A stretch of 64,000 nt of DNA, from IMG/VR virus record IMGVR_UViG_3300035670_000144, positions 1 through 64,000 of that record; one strand, given 5' to 3'. A program made the position numbers and the translations under genes. Of the stretch, positions 29,108 to 36,449 are shown in pieces. The first letter of the stretch is position 1. Each line of letters opens with the position of its first letter. The stretch is from a virus. Below the pieces are notes generated by a model. It searched no databases and was not told the origin of the DNA. It worked only from the letters and a program-made list of their open reading frames with translations.

Positions 29108-30040
29108 TTAGTCGTCTGCCAAAGCACGGAATGCTTTTAGATCATCATCGTCATCATCCATATCAAAATCACTTGATACTGATTGACGCTTGGAAGCAGA
29201 AGCAAAAACATCTTCAGTTGGTGCAGAACGAACAACCTTGGGTTCTGACTTCAGTTCCAAAACATTCTCTAGTTTGGCTTTTAGTTCATCATAACTCTTG
29301 AAGTTGCTTGGATCAATAAATTCCTTAAGAGTATATTGCTTGTTCCAAACTGCTTCCATCTTAGAGTCATCATTCGATAATGGTGAAGGGCCATCAAACA
29401 AAGACATATCATAGTTACGATAACCATCCACGTTACGAATACGAAGTTTGAAGTTCGCACCTTTCCAGAAATCAAATGGATTGAAAGCATTTGTTGGATT
29501 ATACTGTGGATGTTCTGGTGAACGACCCTCCTCGTCAAATGGAGGATGCATTGCCTCACTGATCTTGTCAAAAATCTTCTTGCCATAACGGAATAGAAAC
29601 ACCTTACCTTCATTTTCAGGATGCTTGGGATCAGAGATGACATAGATGTTTGAGATGTAAGTTAGACGACGTTTTTGAAGACGTGCTTGCTTACGTTGTG
29701 GAGAACCTTCATCAGAAGAAGCATTCCAAAGAACAGTATTATACTCTGAAACAGGGTCTTTCTGATTTAGTGTTGTCAGTGAGTTTTCAATATACCACTT
29801 TCCTGTTGGGCCTTTGAAACCATGAGTCCAAACACGAACCCAAGGAAGTGAATCTCCGTCTGCATCTGTGGTTGGTAGGAAACGAATTACAGCCATACCA
29901 TTTCCAGACTTATCAACATCTGGTTGCCAGAAACGATTATCACCACCCTTTTCGGATTCTGGTGAATTGATCTTGGCAATTTCCTTGGCTAGACGGTCTA
30001 GTGAACCTGATGATTTTTTGAGTGTAGCAAAGTTTGACAT
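29108..30040 (-). CDS. 32: gp32 single-stranded DNA-binding protein
   Basis: 310 aa. The N-terminal LKKSSGS is the LAST-type cooperativity motif. The core has FLPTTDADGDSLPWVRVWTHGFKGPTGKWYIENSL and FRYGKKIFDKISEAMHP...FDFWKGANFKLRI as in gp32, and the acidic tail (DMDDDDDDLKAFRALADD) is the protein-interaction C-terminus. There is no cysteine in the whole protein, so the zinc site of T4 gp32 (one His, three Cys) cannot form. Upstream are both an early and a late promoter. Confidence 0.93.
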   Translation of the reverse strand: MSNFATLKKSSGSLDRLAKEIAKINSPESEKGGDNRFWQPDVDKSGNGMAVIRFLPTTDADGDSLPWVRVWTHGFKGPTGKWYIENSLTTLNQKDPVSEYNTVLWNASSDEGSPQRKQARLQKRRLTYISNIYVISDPKHPENEGKVFLFRYGKKIFDKISEAMHPPFDEEGRSPEHPQYNPTNAFNPFDFWKGANFKLRIRNVDGYRNYDMSLFDGPSPLSNDDSKMEAVWNKQYTLKEFIDPSNFKSYDELKAKLENVLELKSEPKVVRSAPTEDVFASASKRQSVSSDFDMDDDDDDLKAFRALADD

Positions 30041-30100
30041 CGTATTTTCTCCGTATTGTTTGTATTACAGCTTGTCCACATCATTCATAACAATAAGTGT

Positions 30101-30129
30101 ATTATGACACGAAACTCTCTCCATGTCAA
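30101..30129 (-). promoter_or_regulatory. Sigma-70 type promoter of gene 32
   Basis: TTGACA at 30124-30129 and CATAAT at 30101-30106, 17-bp spacing, about 60 bases upstream of the gp32 ATG. Confidence 0.65.
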
Positions 30130-30413
30130 GAGTATTTATAATCCATTTCAGCAAATTCTGCTTTTTTCTCTTGGAGAGTTTTGCCAAGATGCTTTCGCTT
30201 GTTGCCACAGAGGTGACAAGAACAATTCTTTAGATGTTCTGCGTTTTTGGTAGTCCAATCATCAATAAACTCGTCATAATTTGATTGGACATAATATGAA
30301 TGTGAAAATTTGTTCCGTGCAACCTTTTCTGCTTTATTACGCATCTTCATCTTCTGATGACGACGATCTGCACGTTTCTTATTCTTTGTTGGAAAATCAT
30401 CCATGATATTCAT
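30126..30413 (-). CDS. Small basic protein with Cys motif
   Basis: 95 aa. Basic N-terminus (KNKKRADRRHQKMKMRNKAEKVARNKF) and CSCHLCGNKRKHLG around residues 64-77, a pattern seen in many small phage proteins of unknown function. A second in-frame ATG three codons in may be the real start. It overlaps the end of gene 59. Nucleic-acid binding is plausible from charge only. Confidence 0.65.
   Translation of the reverse strand: MNIMDDFPTKNKKRADRRHQKMKMRNKAEKVARNKFSHSYYVQSNYDEFIDDWTTKNAEHLKNCSCHLCGNKRKHLGKTLQEKKAEFAEMDYKYS
30133..30140 (-). promoter_or_regulatory. Late promoter box upstream of gene 32
   Basis: TATAAATA on the minus strand, just upstream of the early -35 box, inside the 3' end of the preceding small gene. 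Confidence 0.55.
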
Positions 30414-31005
30414 CCATTTTCTGTTTGAGAATTGTCTTCAGTTTAGTCTCATCATAATCTAGGAAGGGTGTAACCTTCTCACACTTGATTCTGATCTTGG
30501 ACCAAATTACATCATCTTCTCCTATAGTGCTGTTGAACTTGTCTGAGAATTTAATGAAACGGTTGAGAACGCCTAGAGTATCTATGCCGATAACTCCATT
30601 CATGTGTAACTGAATGATTTGTGGATATTGGTTTTGTTTGGTTTGAAACAAACATTTTATATTAGATACTGACATGAATGCCTTCTCTAGTTCATTCGTA
30701 AAAGTATATGAGAACGACTGCTTTCTTCTCATATACTTTATATATGTATCATGTCCTTCTTCTTCAAGATAATCTCCGACCCAAGTTTTATCTATCAGGA
30801 TGTTTGATACAAATAGGTCTACAAGTTCTTGGTCTTCATATTTCTTACTCAACTTATCAAAGAAGAATCTATCACGTCTTTTTTCAAAGGCTGTGATAGA
30901 TGCTTTTGTCTTTCCTTGATATTTAAAGAAGTCATATGTGGGTCTACTGAAATGGTTCTTGACTGATAGGTACAGTTTATAAGTATCAAATGGTGATAGT
31001 TTCAC
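30397..31005 (-). CDS. 59: gp59 replicative helicase loader
   Basis: 202 aa. DTYKLYLSVKNHFSRPTYDFFKYQGKTKASITAFEKRRDRFFFDKLSKKY matches the N-terminal half of T4 gp59, with the helical C-terminal half following. gp59 loads the gp41 helicase onto gp32-coated forks. Gene order 59-32 is the same as in T4. Confidence 0.88.
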   Translation of the reverse strand: MKLSPFDTYKLYLSVKNHFSRPTYDFFKYQGKTKASITAFEKRRDRFFFDKLSKKYEDQELVDLFVSNILIDKTWVGDYLEEEGHDTYIKYMRRKQSFSYTFTNELEKAFMSVSNIKCLFQTKQNQYPQIIQLHMNGVIGIDTLGVLNRFIKFSDKFNSTIGEDDVIWSKIRIKCEKVTPFLDYDETKLKTILKQKMDEYHG

Positions 31006-31532
31006 ACAGTATAACCTCGTTTGAGAAACTTTTGTGTTCTATAATCGGCCACCATATCTTTATTGTTGACGATTAGTTTTTTATTTTTGATCGCATGATA
31101 CATTTCTTCGGAGATGTATATCTTATGATCTATCAAAGAATATGACACGCAGCAATGTTTATAGTCAAAGTCTGCAAGCAATTCTTCTCGTGTTCTATAA
31201 TCAGTCAATATGATTTGAATTGGAATTTGATTGTAAGTCATATCAAAATTATAAACTGATCGAATGTTTGGATTATTACGATATTTTGATTGAATCTCAC
31301 ACTTATTAGGATCACCATATTGACGAAGCCAACTTTTAATATCTTGTGGTGGAGCAATTATGTAGATATCAATATCTCTCACTTCTTCACTGTTGAAACG
31401 AGATGGAAAAAATCCACCAGTCAAAACATAATGTTCTGATATCGGATGTATTACTGACATTCTCATCACATCATTGGCTGCTTTTTTCACAAACATAATT
31501 TCGTCGTAAACTTCTTTCTTTTCAAAATACAT
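31002..31532 (-). CDS. Nucleotidyltransferase-like protein
   Basis: 176 aa. LTGGFFPSRFNSEEVRDIDIYI (38-58) has the pol-beta nucleotidyltransferase pattern hGG-x12-D-h-D, with D53 and D55 as metal ligands. The C-terminal HCCVSYSLIDHKIYISEEMYHAIKNKKL resembles phage members of this superfamily. A third acidic ligand is not obvious. It overlaps gene 59 by an ATGA-type junction. Substrate unknown; nucleotide transfer to RNA, protein or small molecule are all possible. Confidence 0.6.
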   Translation of the reverse strand: MYFEKKEVYDEIMFVKKAANDVMRMSVIHPISEHYVLTGGFFPSRFNSEEVRDIDIYIIAPPQDIKSWLRQYGDPNKCEIQSKYRNNPNIRSVYNFDMTYNQIPIQIILTDYRTREELLADFDYKHCCVSYSLIDHKIYISEEMYHAIKNKKLIVNNKDMVADYRTQKFLKRGYTV

Positions 31533-31541
31533 AATATCACC

Positions 31542-31769
31542 TCAAAGGGGAAGTTTAATGGTATTTGATTTTGGTAGGTAGTTAAGTTCTTCAGCTTCTA
31601 CTTTGATCTTACTCTTGAGTAATGGAGATAGAAGTTTTGCTGCTACTTCTACCTCCATATCTCTTTCTTCACAATACATAACCACAGCATCCATATATGA
31701 AACATCTTTCATATAGACGATTTCTTCAATATCAAGAGAGAACTTCAACACTTCATCATTTTTCATCAT
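31542..31769 (-). CDS. 33: gp33 late-transcription co-activator
   Basis: 75 aa. FSLDIEEIVYMKDVSYMDAVVMYCEERDMEVEVAAKLLSPLLKSKIKVEAEELNYL matches gp33-type proteins of T4-like phages, which connect the sliding clamp and the late sigma factor gp55 to RNA polymerase. Its location near genes 59 and 32 is as in T4. The TATAAATA late boxes in the window fit a gp33/gp55 system. Confidence 0.75.
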   Translation of the reverse strand: MMKNDEVLKFSLDIEEIVYMKDVSYMDAVVMYCEERDMEVEVAAKLLSPLLKSKIKVEAEELNYLPKSNTIKLPL

Positions 31770-31780
31770 AACAAGACTCT

Positions 31781-32170
31781 TTAGTTGTAGGGTTGTAGTG
31801 AATGGTCGAAATCGTCTCTATCAACTGTGATGAATGAATGGCTGACAATGTTGAACTCATCAAGTTTCTTGAGGACGATATTTACATCAAAGTTCTTACA
31901 CGAAAACAAATCGAACTCAATAAGTGAGGGAGAAACTTCATCCCATACGTGAATAGATAGATGCGAAAAGTCTAGAATGGCAACCGCAGTGTGTCCTTTG
32001 TTACCTTCCATATCAGAATATACAACAAGTGGACCACCAATAACTTTCATACCAACTAGGTCAATAACTTCGCAACACCAATCCGAAAGAGCAATTGCTT
32101 CTCTTGGTGGATTGTTAACATAAGCACGAACTATAACGTGTTTGTGTTCACGCAGTATGGGTTTTTTCAT
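31781..32170 (-). CDS. speD: S-adenosylmethionine decarboxylase proenzyme (SpeD-like)
   Basis: 129 aa from the ATG at 32168-32170; a TTG 69 bases upstream is also in frame but would run into the tmRNA. HVIVRAYVNNPP is the first strand, and FS69HLSIH74VW with C91 matches the autocleavage Ser, processing His and catalytic Cys spacing of class 1B enzymes. The residue before the Ser is Phe instead of the usual Glu. The product would feed spermidine synthesis. Phage speD is known from cyanophages. The GGAGG site is 16 bases upstream of the ATG, which is long. Confidence 0.78.
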   Translation of the reverse strand: MKKPILREHKHVIVRAYVNNPPREAIALSDWCCEVIDLVGMKVIGGPLVVYSDMEGNKGHTAVAILDFSHLSIHVWDEVSPSLIEFDLFSCKNFDVNIVLKKLDEFNIVSHSFITVDRDDFDHSLQPYN

Positions 32171-32244
32171 GGCATTAAGTTTATCTACCTCCGAATAAAA
32201 AGAAAATGGCAGTTTTGTTTGATCGTGGATAACTGCCAACCACT

Positions 32245-32608
32245 AGTACAATACGGATGTACCCGACTGATATATTCTGTTTCGAGGTCAATCAGTAAAC
32301 CCAATGAGATTAAGCCGCTAGGCGTGTCTCAAATGGAGCATTATCGTTTGCTGCCTTTACGTTGTTTGGACTAATTTTCGGTCGTTCCTTACCGGTATCT
32401 CCACTTTCTCCAATACGTCTGTCGATCCTATTTCGCCCCCATCAAAGATACACTGTCTGCACCATGCATCAGCTCTCTCTTTAATGTTTTAGATATCATA
32501 TTACATCAAGAGTGTTTTGCCTTAAAACTAAACTAATCAGTGTATCTGTGGTGGAGGCGTTGGGTACTGCCCCCAAGTCCAGTCCGTTCTTCAATTGCTT
32601 CAACGATA
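32245..32608 (-). ncRNA. ssrA: Circularly permuted two-piece tmRNA
   Basis: On the minus strand the 3' acceptor piece comes first and ends in CGCCTCC-A-CCA (32559-32549), with a T-arm stem TTGGG/CCCAA. An intervening 108-nt segment (32441-32548) carries a 10-bp stem (32538-32547 with 32446-32455). The coding piece then begins GGGGGCG (32440-32434) and pairs fully (one G-U) with CGCCTCC to form the acceptor stem. GGATCGAC of the tmRNA D-region follows. The tag frame is GCAAAC... with stop TAA inside a TGAGA/TCTCA hairpin, and stem-loops ACTGAT/ATCAGT and GTACA/TGTAC follow. Both outer ends are approximate. Confidence 0.88.
32310..32351 (-). other. tmRNA tag reading frame ANDNAPFETRLAA
   Basis: Resume codon GCA at 32351-32349, 13 codons, stop TAA at 32312-32310. 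The ANDN start and LAA end are the pattern of alphaproteobacterial degradation tags recognised by ClpXP. Confidence 0.85.
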
Positions 32609-32614
32609 CAGTCT

Positions 32615-32622
32615 TATTTATA
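32615..32622 (-). promoter_or_regulatory. Late promoter of the tmRNA gene
   Basis: TATAAATA on the minus strand, just upstream of the acceptor piece. Transcription would start near 32608. Confidence 0.7.
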
Positions 32623-32641
32623 CCACACCCACACCAGGAAG

Positions 32642-32818
32642 TCAAGCCCTTTTTCTCTTTTTGACTCTCTTTTTATATTCAGGAAAACTCATCAGATATT
32701 GAAATTTGCTTGAAATATATTCTTCATACAACTTCTGATTATTTTTATAATGGTGAATGATAGATTTTGTTTTGGCTTTAGATACACTTTTGCTCGTAGT
32801 ATTATCATAGCCACCCAT
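32642..32818 (-). CDS. Small basic hypothetical protein
   Basis: 58 aa from the ATG at 32816-32818, which follows GGTGG and overlaps the end of the phosphatase gene. A longer frame is open upstream. The C-terminus is very basic (EYKKRVKKRKRA). No family recognised. Confidence 0.5.
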   Translation of the reverse strand: MGGYDNTTSKSVSKAKTKSIIHHYKNNQKLYEEYISSKFQYLMSFPEYKKRVKKRKRA

Positions 32819-32819
32819 A

Positions 32820-33269
32820 TCAATATCCACCATCTTTAACTTGAAGACAACGAATGCCTTCCTCTCTCCACATATCAACAACCATTCCACGATCATCTAA
32901 TGCCATATATGGATCATAGCCGTCAAGGCGAATGTTTTTTAGAATCTCACGCTTGACGATATTATCATCCCGATAATCACCTTCTTCACGCATATATACC
33001 CTATCATAAACTCCTTCAAGACCAGCCTTTTCAATCAACCACTGTTCTGTTACTCCACGATATTCATCAGATCGTGCTGTAACAATGAGAATCGTATTAC
33101 CTGCTTCCTTGAGAGTTTTTACCAACCAGATGATATCTTCATATGGAGTATCCATCAATGCTTCTGAATAATATGCAGTCCAATTTTTTGGGCGAACGTA
33201 AAGATAATGTTCCCTGTGGTCGGAATCGGCAATGGTTCCGTCCATATCAACCAGAATCACTTTTGACAT
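32820..33269 (-). CDS. HAD phosphatase related to the T4 Pnk 3'-phosphatase domain
   Basis: 149 aa. VDMDGTIAD (7-15) is HAD motif I, IVTARSDEY motif II, and MREEGDYRDDNIVKREIL with ALDDRGMVVDMWREEGIRCLQV closely parallels the C-terminal phosphatase domain of T4 polynucleotide kinase. The 5'-kinase domain is absent. It should remove 3'-phosphates from nucleic acid ends, perhaps in RNA or DNA repair. It sits between the tmRNA and an exonuclease gene. Confidence 0.82.
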   Translation of the reverse strand: MSKVILVDMDGTIADSDHREHYLYVRPKNWTAYYSEALMDTPYEDIIWLVKTLKEAGNTILIVTARSDEYRGVTEQWLIEKAGLEGVYDRVYMREEGDYRDDNIVKREILKNIRLDGYDPYMALDDRGMVVDMWREEGIRCLQVKDGGY

Positions 33270-33271
33270 GA

Positions 33272-33955
33272 TTAGCCTTTCTTTTGGTCCCTATGATAAG
33301 TTAGGATTTTATCAAAGAGAGTTTCAATGTAGTTCTCTTTACTTTCTATGAAGACTTGTGGCTTTGGTAGATCATCAGCCAGAATTATAATCACGATTTG
33401 GTCTATGACAATTTCTGTCCTTTCCTCATACATCAAAGCATATGCCGTTGCTTGTTCGAAGTAGTCCTGAATGTGTTCTTTTCTTTTCTCTTTCCTCGAT
33501 GTCTTGAAATCAATGATTGAAAGAGTTCCGTCAAATTCAGCTATCACATCAGTTCTTCCAGCAAGCAACATCTTCTCGGAGTAAAGAGATGCTTCTATGT
33601 GGTGAATATTGTCTATTCTATCAACATCTGCTCGAATGTCAAGGAAATTCTGCTTGAGGTCCAGCATAAGATTTTCTGTTAGTGTTTTCACGGGAACATT
33701 TTCAAGATATTTTTCAAGCAGGTTATGAACTTTGGTTCCACGAGAAGATGCTTTAGCAGAAATTTTATTTGCTTCTTCATGTCCGACTCTATCACGCCAT
33801 GCTTGAATTGCTTTCTTTTTGAAATGACCAAGCATGGTGGTGACAGATATTGCGTGAGTTCCGTTTGGTAGTATGTAAGTCCTTTTTCCGTCTTTTTCAA
33901 ATTTGTCTAGTGTCACAAGTTCAGGGAGTCCTGATACATAACGAAATTGTTTCAT
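33272..33955 (-). CDS. PD-(D/E)xK exonuclease, MGME1-like
   Basis: 227 aa. SSRGTKVHNLLEKYL, then IEASLYSEKMLLAGRTDVIAEFDGTLSIIDFKTSRKEK (about 122-158) gives the D and DFK catalytic residues, and DYFEQATAYALMY follows. This is the layout of MGME1/PDDEXK_1 nucleases that trim single-stranded ends, common in T4-like environmental phages. Likely in DNA repair or replication. Its start overlaps the stop of the next upstream gene. Confidence 0.82.
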   Translation of the reverse strand: MKQFRYVSGLPELVTLDKFEKDGKRTYILPNGTHAISVTTMLGHFKKKAIQAWRDRVGHEEANKISAKASSRGTKVHNLLEKYLENVPVKTLTENLMLDLKQNFLDIRADVDRIDNIHHIEASLYSEKMLLAGRTDVIAEFDGTLSIIDFKTSRKEKRKEHIQDYFEQATAYALMYEERTEIVIDQIVIIILADDLPKPQVFIESKENYIETLFDKILTYHRDQKKG

Positions 33956-34560
33956 TTCTTTTTGATCCGTTTCTTAGGTCTTGCTGGTGGGGCCTTGGAA
34001 TCTTCTTCTTTTGGCTTACCAAGAATCATCTTGGTCTTTATCGTGCCACCAATTTTTCTCTTATACTTATTTCCACCAAGAACCTTTGTTTTTTTACCAG
34101 TTAGTTCAGTTGCACTTCTTGGAGAAATAACAGGTGCTTTGATTTTATTTTTGATGATATGCTGCATTGGACCAGAAAATTCTCCCCAAACATTACGAGC
34201 ATCAGCCTGAGTTTTGAAATCCTCTTTCATGATATTGATGAAGTCTTTACTACCTTGTTCTGATTTGTTTGTTCCGGCAGCAACAATCTTACGACCTTTT
34301 GATGGTTTGTAAAGAACCACAGCAGAGATTTTTCCATCACGCCTTACTGCTTTGATGTGTGAATTGGAAATGTCAGAATGAATGACTTTAGATTCTTCGT
34401 CGGAACCAGATTTCTGACCAGCATAACCACCAAGTTTAGAATATGAGTCACGAAGAATATCGTGAATATCCTGCCTGTGAAGCTCACGATATCTTTCATG
34501 GTCTGGATTGAATCCTGGATTGAGGAATTTTTCTTCTAAGAATTGTAAAAAGGTTTCCAT
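33952..34560 (-). CDS. Putative virion-internal protein with capsid-targeting-like leader
   Basis: 202 aa. The start METFLQFLEE resembles the T4 capsid-targeting leader MKTYQEFIAE, cut after (L/I)-x-E by the prohead protease. The rest is basic, with SHIKAVRRDGKISAVVLYKPSKGRKIVAAGTN and a C-terminal tail KAPPARPKKRIKKK, consistent with DNA packing partners. Function unknown; packaging in the head is inference. Confidence 0.6.
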   Translation of the reverse strand: METFLQFLEEKFLNPGFNPDHERYRELHRQDIHDILRDSYSKLGGYAGQKSGSDEESKVIHSDISNSHIKAVRRDGKISAVVLYKPSKGRKIVAAGTNKSEQGSKDFINIMKEDFKTQADARNVWGEFSGPMQHIIKNKIKAPVISPRSATELTGKKTKVLGGNKYKRKIGGTIKTKMILGKPKEEDSKAPPARPKKRIKKK

Positions 34561-34572
34561 TGTTGTTCCTTA

Positions 34573-35652
34573 TCAGGGATTTGTTTTTTGTTGTATGTTA
34601 GCAGCTACTCTTTTAAACCAAGAAGGTGAATCGCCATAGTTTGTGTATGTTGGTTTTCCTTCTCGTCGTCTTGCTCCCGCTCTTTTAGCCCATTCTTCAT
34701 CTTCTCTGCCCATATGATCCGCAAGTCTGGCAGCCTTATATGCTTTTTGCTCACGTTCGCCAAATCCATGATCAACAATAACAAGATGTTCTTCGCCAGT
34801 ATCTGGGTCCGTCGAAACTCCCCAATTTCCAGGTTGCGAATAATCCATTGGAGGTGTGCCAGTTTCAATCTGGTGCTGAAGAAGATTTTTGAAAAGTGGA
34901 TGTGAAGTTATAGCATCCAGCTTTGCTTCATTTGCAGGACCAGTGTCGTGATATGCCCCTCTACTCTTATGCCATTCTCTTTCTAGAGCACGAATCAAAT
35001 GATGAAAAACTATTCCGTCTGGATGACTATCTGTTCTAGATATTTTAGTAAATTCTCTACCAGATTTTATTCTACGAGCATAACCAGCTTCTGTCCATCT
35101 ATGCTCCTTAACATCATGAGCATGTAGTTCTGGGAATATCCCATTTTTATTTCTTGTATATGTCCCATCGGGATTTCTAATATAGATACGCCATTTGTTA
35201 TTTTTTTCATCTCCCGTTACAGGGTCTTTCATTCCGTTTTCGGCTTCATTTTGCATAACACCTAAAGGCGTTTTATTACCTAGGCTCTTATGTGCTTCAT
35301 CAAGAGGTGCAGGTTGTGCAACTTTAAAAACGGTAGGGACTTCAGTTTCTTTTCCATCAAGAATTATGGTGTTGGTTTTATCTGGTTCTGTAATATTTTT
35401 AGTTCTATCTAAAGGTGCATCTGGAGAAGGTCTAGTGACCATTTGTGGCAACAATGCCAATCTTGATGACCCTGATGCAACTTCTCCGAAACCAGGGTTT
35501 TCACCAAGACGCCTTGCAGCATCTCCCATAGCAGTAATCATCGGACCACTAAGTTTGTCATGATTATCCGCCTTTGTAATGGCATGTAGAATATCTGGAT
35601 GAATTTTATGTTCTACTGCAAGTTCTTCTCTTATCTGCTTGAGAGTTTTCAT
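34573..35652 (-). CDS. Kinase-fold protein with capsid-targeting-like leader
   Basis: 359 aa. Leader MKTLKQIREE. The body has features of a small-kinase or aminoglycoside-phosphotransferase fold: GFGEVASGSSRLALL (54-68, loop), TVFK110VA (ATP Lys), QNEAE138 (helix C Glu), D270-YSQPG-N276-WGV (catalytic loop) and VIVD294HGFG (metal Asp). The stop and the phoH stop region are coupled through a short overlap at the start. Together these suggest a phosphotransferase carried in the virion and delivered with DNA. This is a motif-based inference. Confidence 0.6.
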   Translation of the reverse strand: MKTLKQIREELAVEHKIHPDILHAITKADNHDKLSGPMITAMGDAARRLGENPGFGEVASGSSRLALLPQMVTRPSPDAPLDRTKNITEPDKTNTIILDGKETEVPTVFKVAQPAPLDEAHKSLGNKTPLGVMQNEAENGMKDPVTGDEKNNKWRIYIRNPDGTYTRNKNGIFPELHAHDVKEHRWTEAGYARRIKSGREFTKISRTDSHPDGIVFHHLIRALEREWHKSRGAYHDTGPANEAKLDAITSHPLFKNLLQHQIETGTPPMDYSQPGNWGVSTDPDTGEEHLVIVDHGFGEREQKAYKAARLADHMGREDEEWAKRAGARRREGKPTYTNYGDSPSWFKRVAANIQQKTNP

Positions 35653-36362
35653 ATCCCCATCTCTGTTCTGGTGACTATATAATCTTTCACAAGCCCAGAC
35701 CTAACAATATCTGGCTTGTCAAATTCAATATAATCAAATCTGTTCATTTGTTTAGTTATATTTATAAACTTCATGAGTCCAGATTTATCTTTATCGTTAG
35801 ACAAGTCGGTTTGTCTAAAGTCACCACAGAAAACAATCTTGGAATCGTCACCCATACGAGTCATGACAGTATCGAGTTCACCGAATGTCATATTCTGGAG
35901 TTCATCAACAATCACGATTGCGTTTTTGAATGTCACTCCGCGAAGATATGATGTTGTCGTGAATTGAACTAGCCCTTTCATTTTTAGAATATCATATCCA
36001 TCACCACGACCAAACAAATCATCACAGATTTCTTTGTATGGTTCTTCATATACCTTGATCTTCTCTTTGATATTGCCGGGAAGGAAACCCATATCTCTTG
36101 ATGGCACTACCGAACGAATGATAACAACCTTATCACATACAGAACGGCCTTTCAATACTTCTTCTAATGCTAGATAAAGAGAGATGAAAGATTTACCTGT
36201 TCCAGCGAATCCATGAAGTATCAAATTCTGCCCGTCACGATATGAATCAAATGTCTTTTGCTGGTTTGGTGTTAGTGGATAGATTGTTCTAAGTTCAAAG
36301 TGTGTTTTTGCTTGTTGAACTTTGCTTTGTAGTTGTTCTCTCTTTACTTTTCTTTTTGACAT
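35649..36362 (-). CDS. phoH: PhoH-like ATPase
   Basis: 237 aa from the ATG at 36360-36362, which has a strong AAAGGAG; an in-frame TTG further upstream would read through a stable hairpin and is less likely. GFAGTGKS is Walker A, IVIVDELQN Walker B, and FCGDFRQTDL follows. PhoH proteins are ATPases related to RNA helicases and are common in marine phages. Role in the phage is unclear. Confidence 0.88.
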   Translation of the reverse strand: MSKRKVKREQLQSKVQQAKTHFELRTIYPLTPNQQKTFDSYRDGQNLILHGFAGTGKSFISLYLALEEVLKGRSVCDKVVIIRSVVPSRDMGFLPGNIKEKIKVYEEPYKEICDDLFGRGDGYDILKMKGLVQFTTTSYLRGVTFKNAIVIVDELQNMTFGELDTVMTRMGDDSKIVFCGDFRQTDLSNDKDKSGLMKFINITKQMNRFDYIEFDKPDIVRSGLVKDYIVTRTEMGI

Positions 36363-36381
36363 AGTGTCTCCTTTATGTACG

Positions 36382-36413
36382 ACAAAGGGCCTACCTTTCG
36401 GCAAGCCCTTTGT
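36382..36413 (-). promoter_or_regulatory. Strong hairpin in phoH leader
   Basis: 14-bp stem closed by a GAAA tetraloop on the minus strand (ACAAAGGGC outer stem, two G-U pairs near the loop). It lies between the HNH gene and the phoH ribosome site. No U-run follows on the minus strand, so a leader structure or RNA processing site is more likely than a terminator for this strand. Confidence 0.7.
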
Positions 36414-36449
36414 TTTAACTTTGGATTGATAGTTAAATTTGTTACTCAA

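Noticed and set aside
32138-32374. Plus-strand open frame of 78 codons in the tmRNA region
   Set aside because: It overlaps speD and the tmRNA structure, has no ribosome site, and the region is fully explained by the RNA.
36382-36413. Intrinsic terminator for the HNH gene
   Set aside because: The T-run is on the plus-strand side only; genes here are on the minus strand, so it was kept as a leader hairpin.
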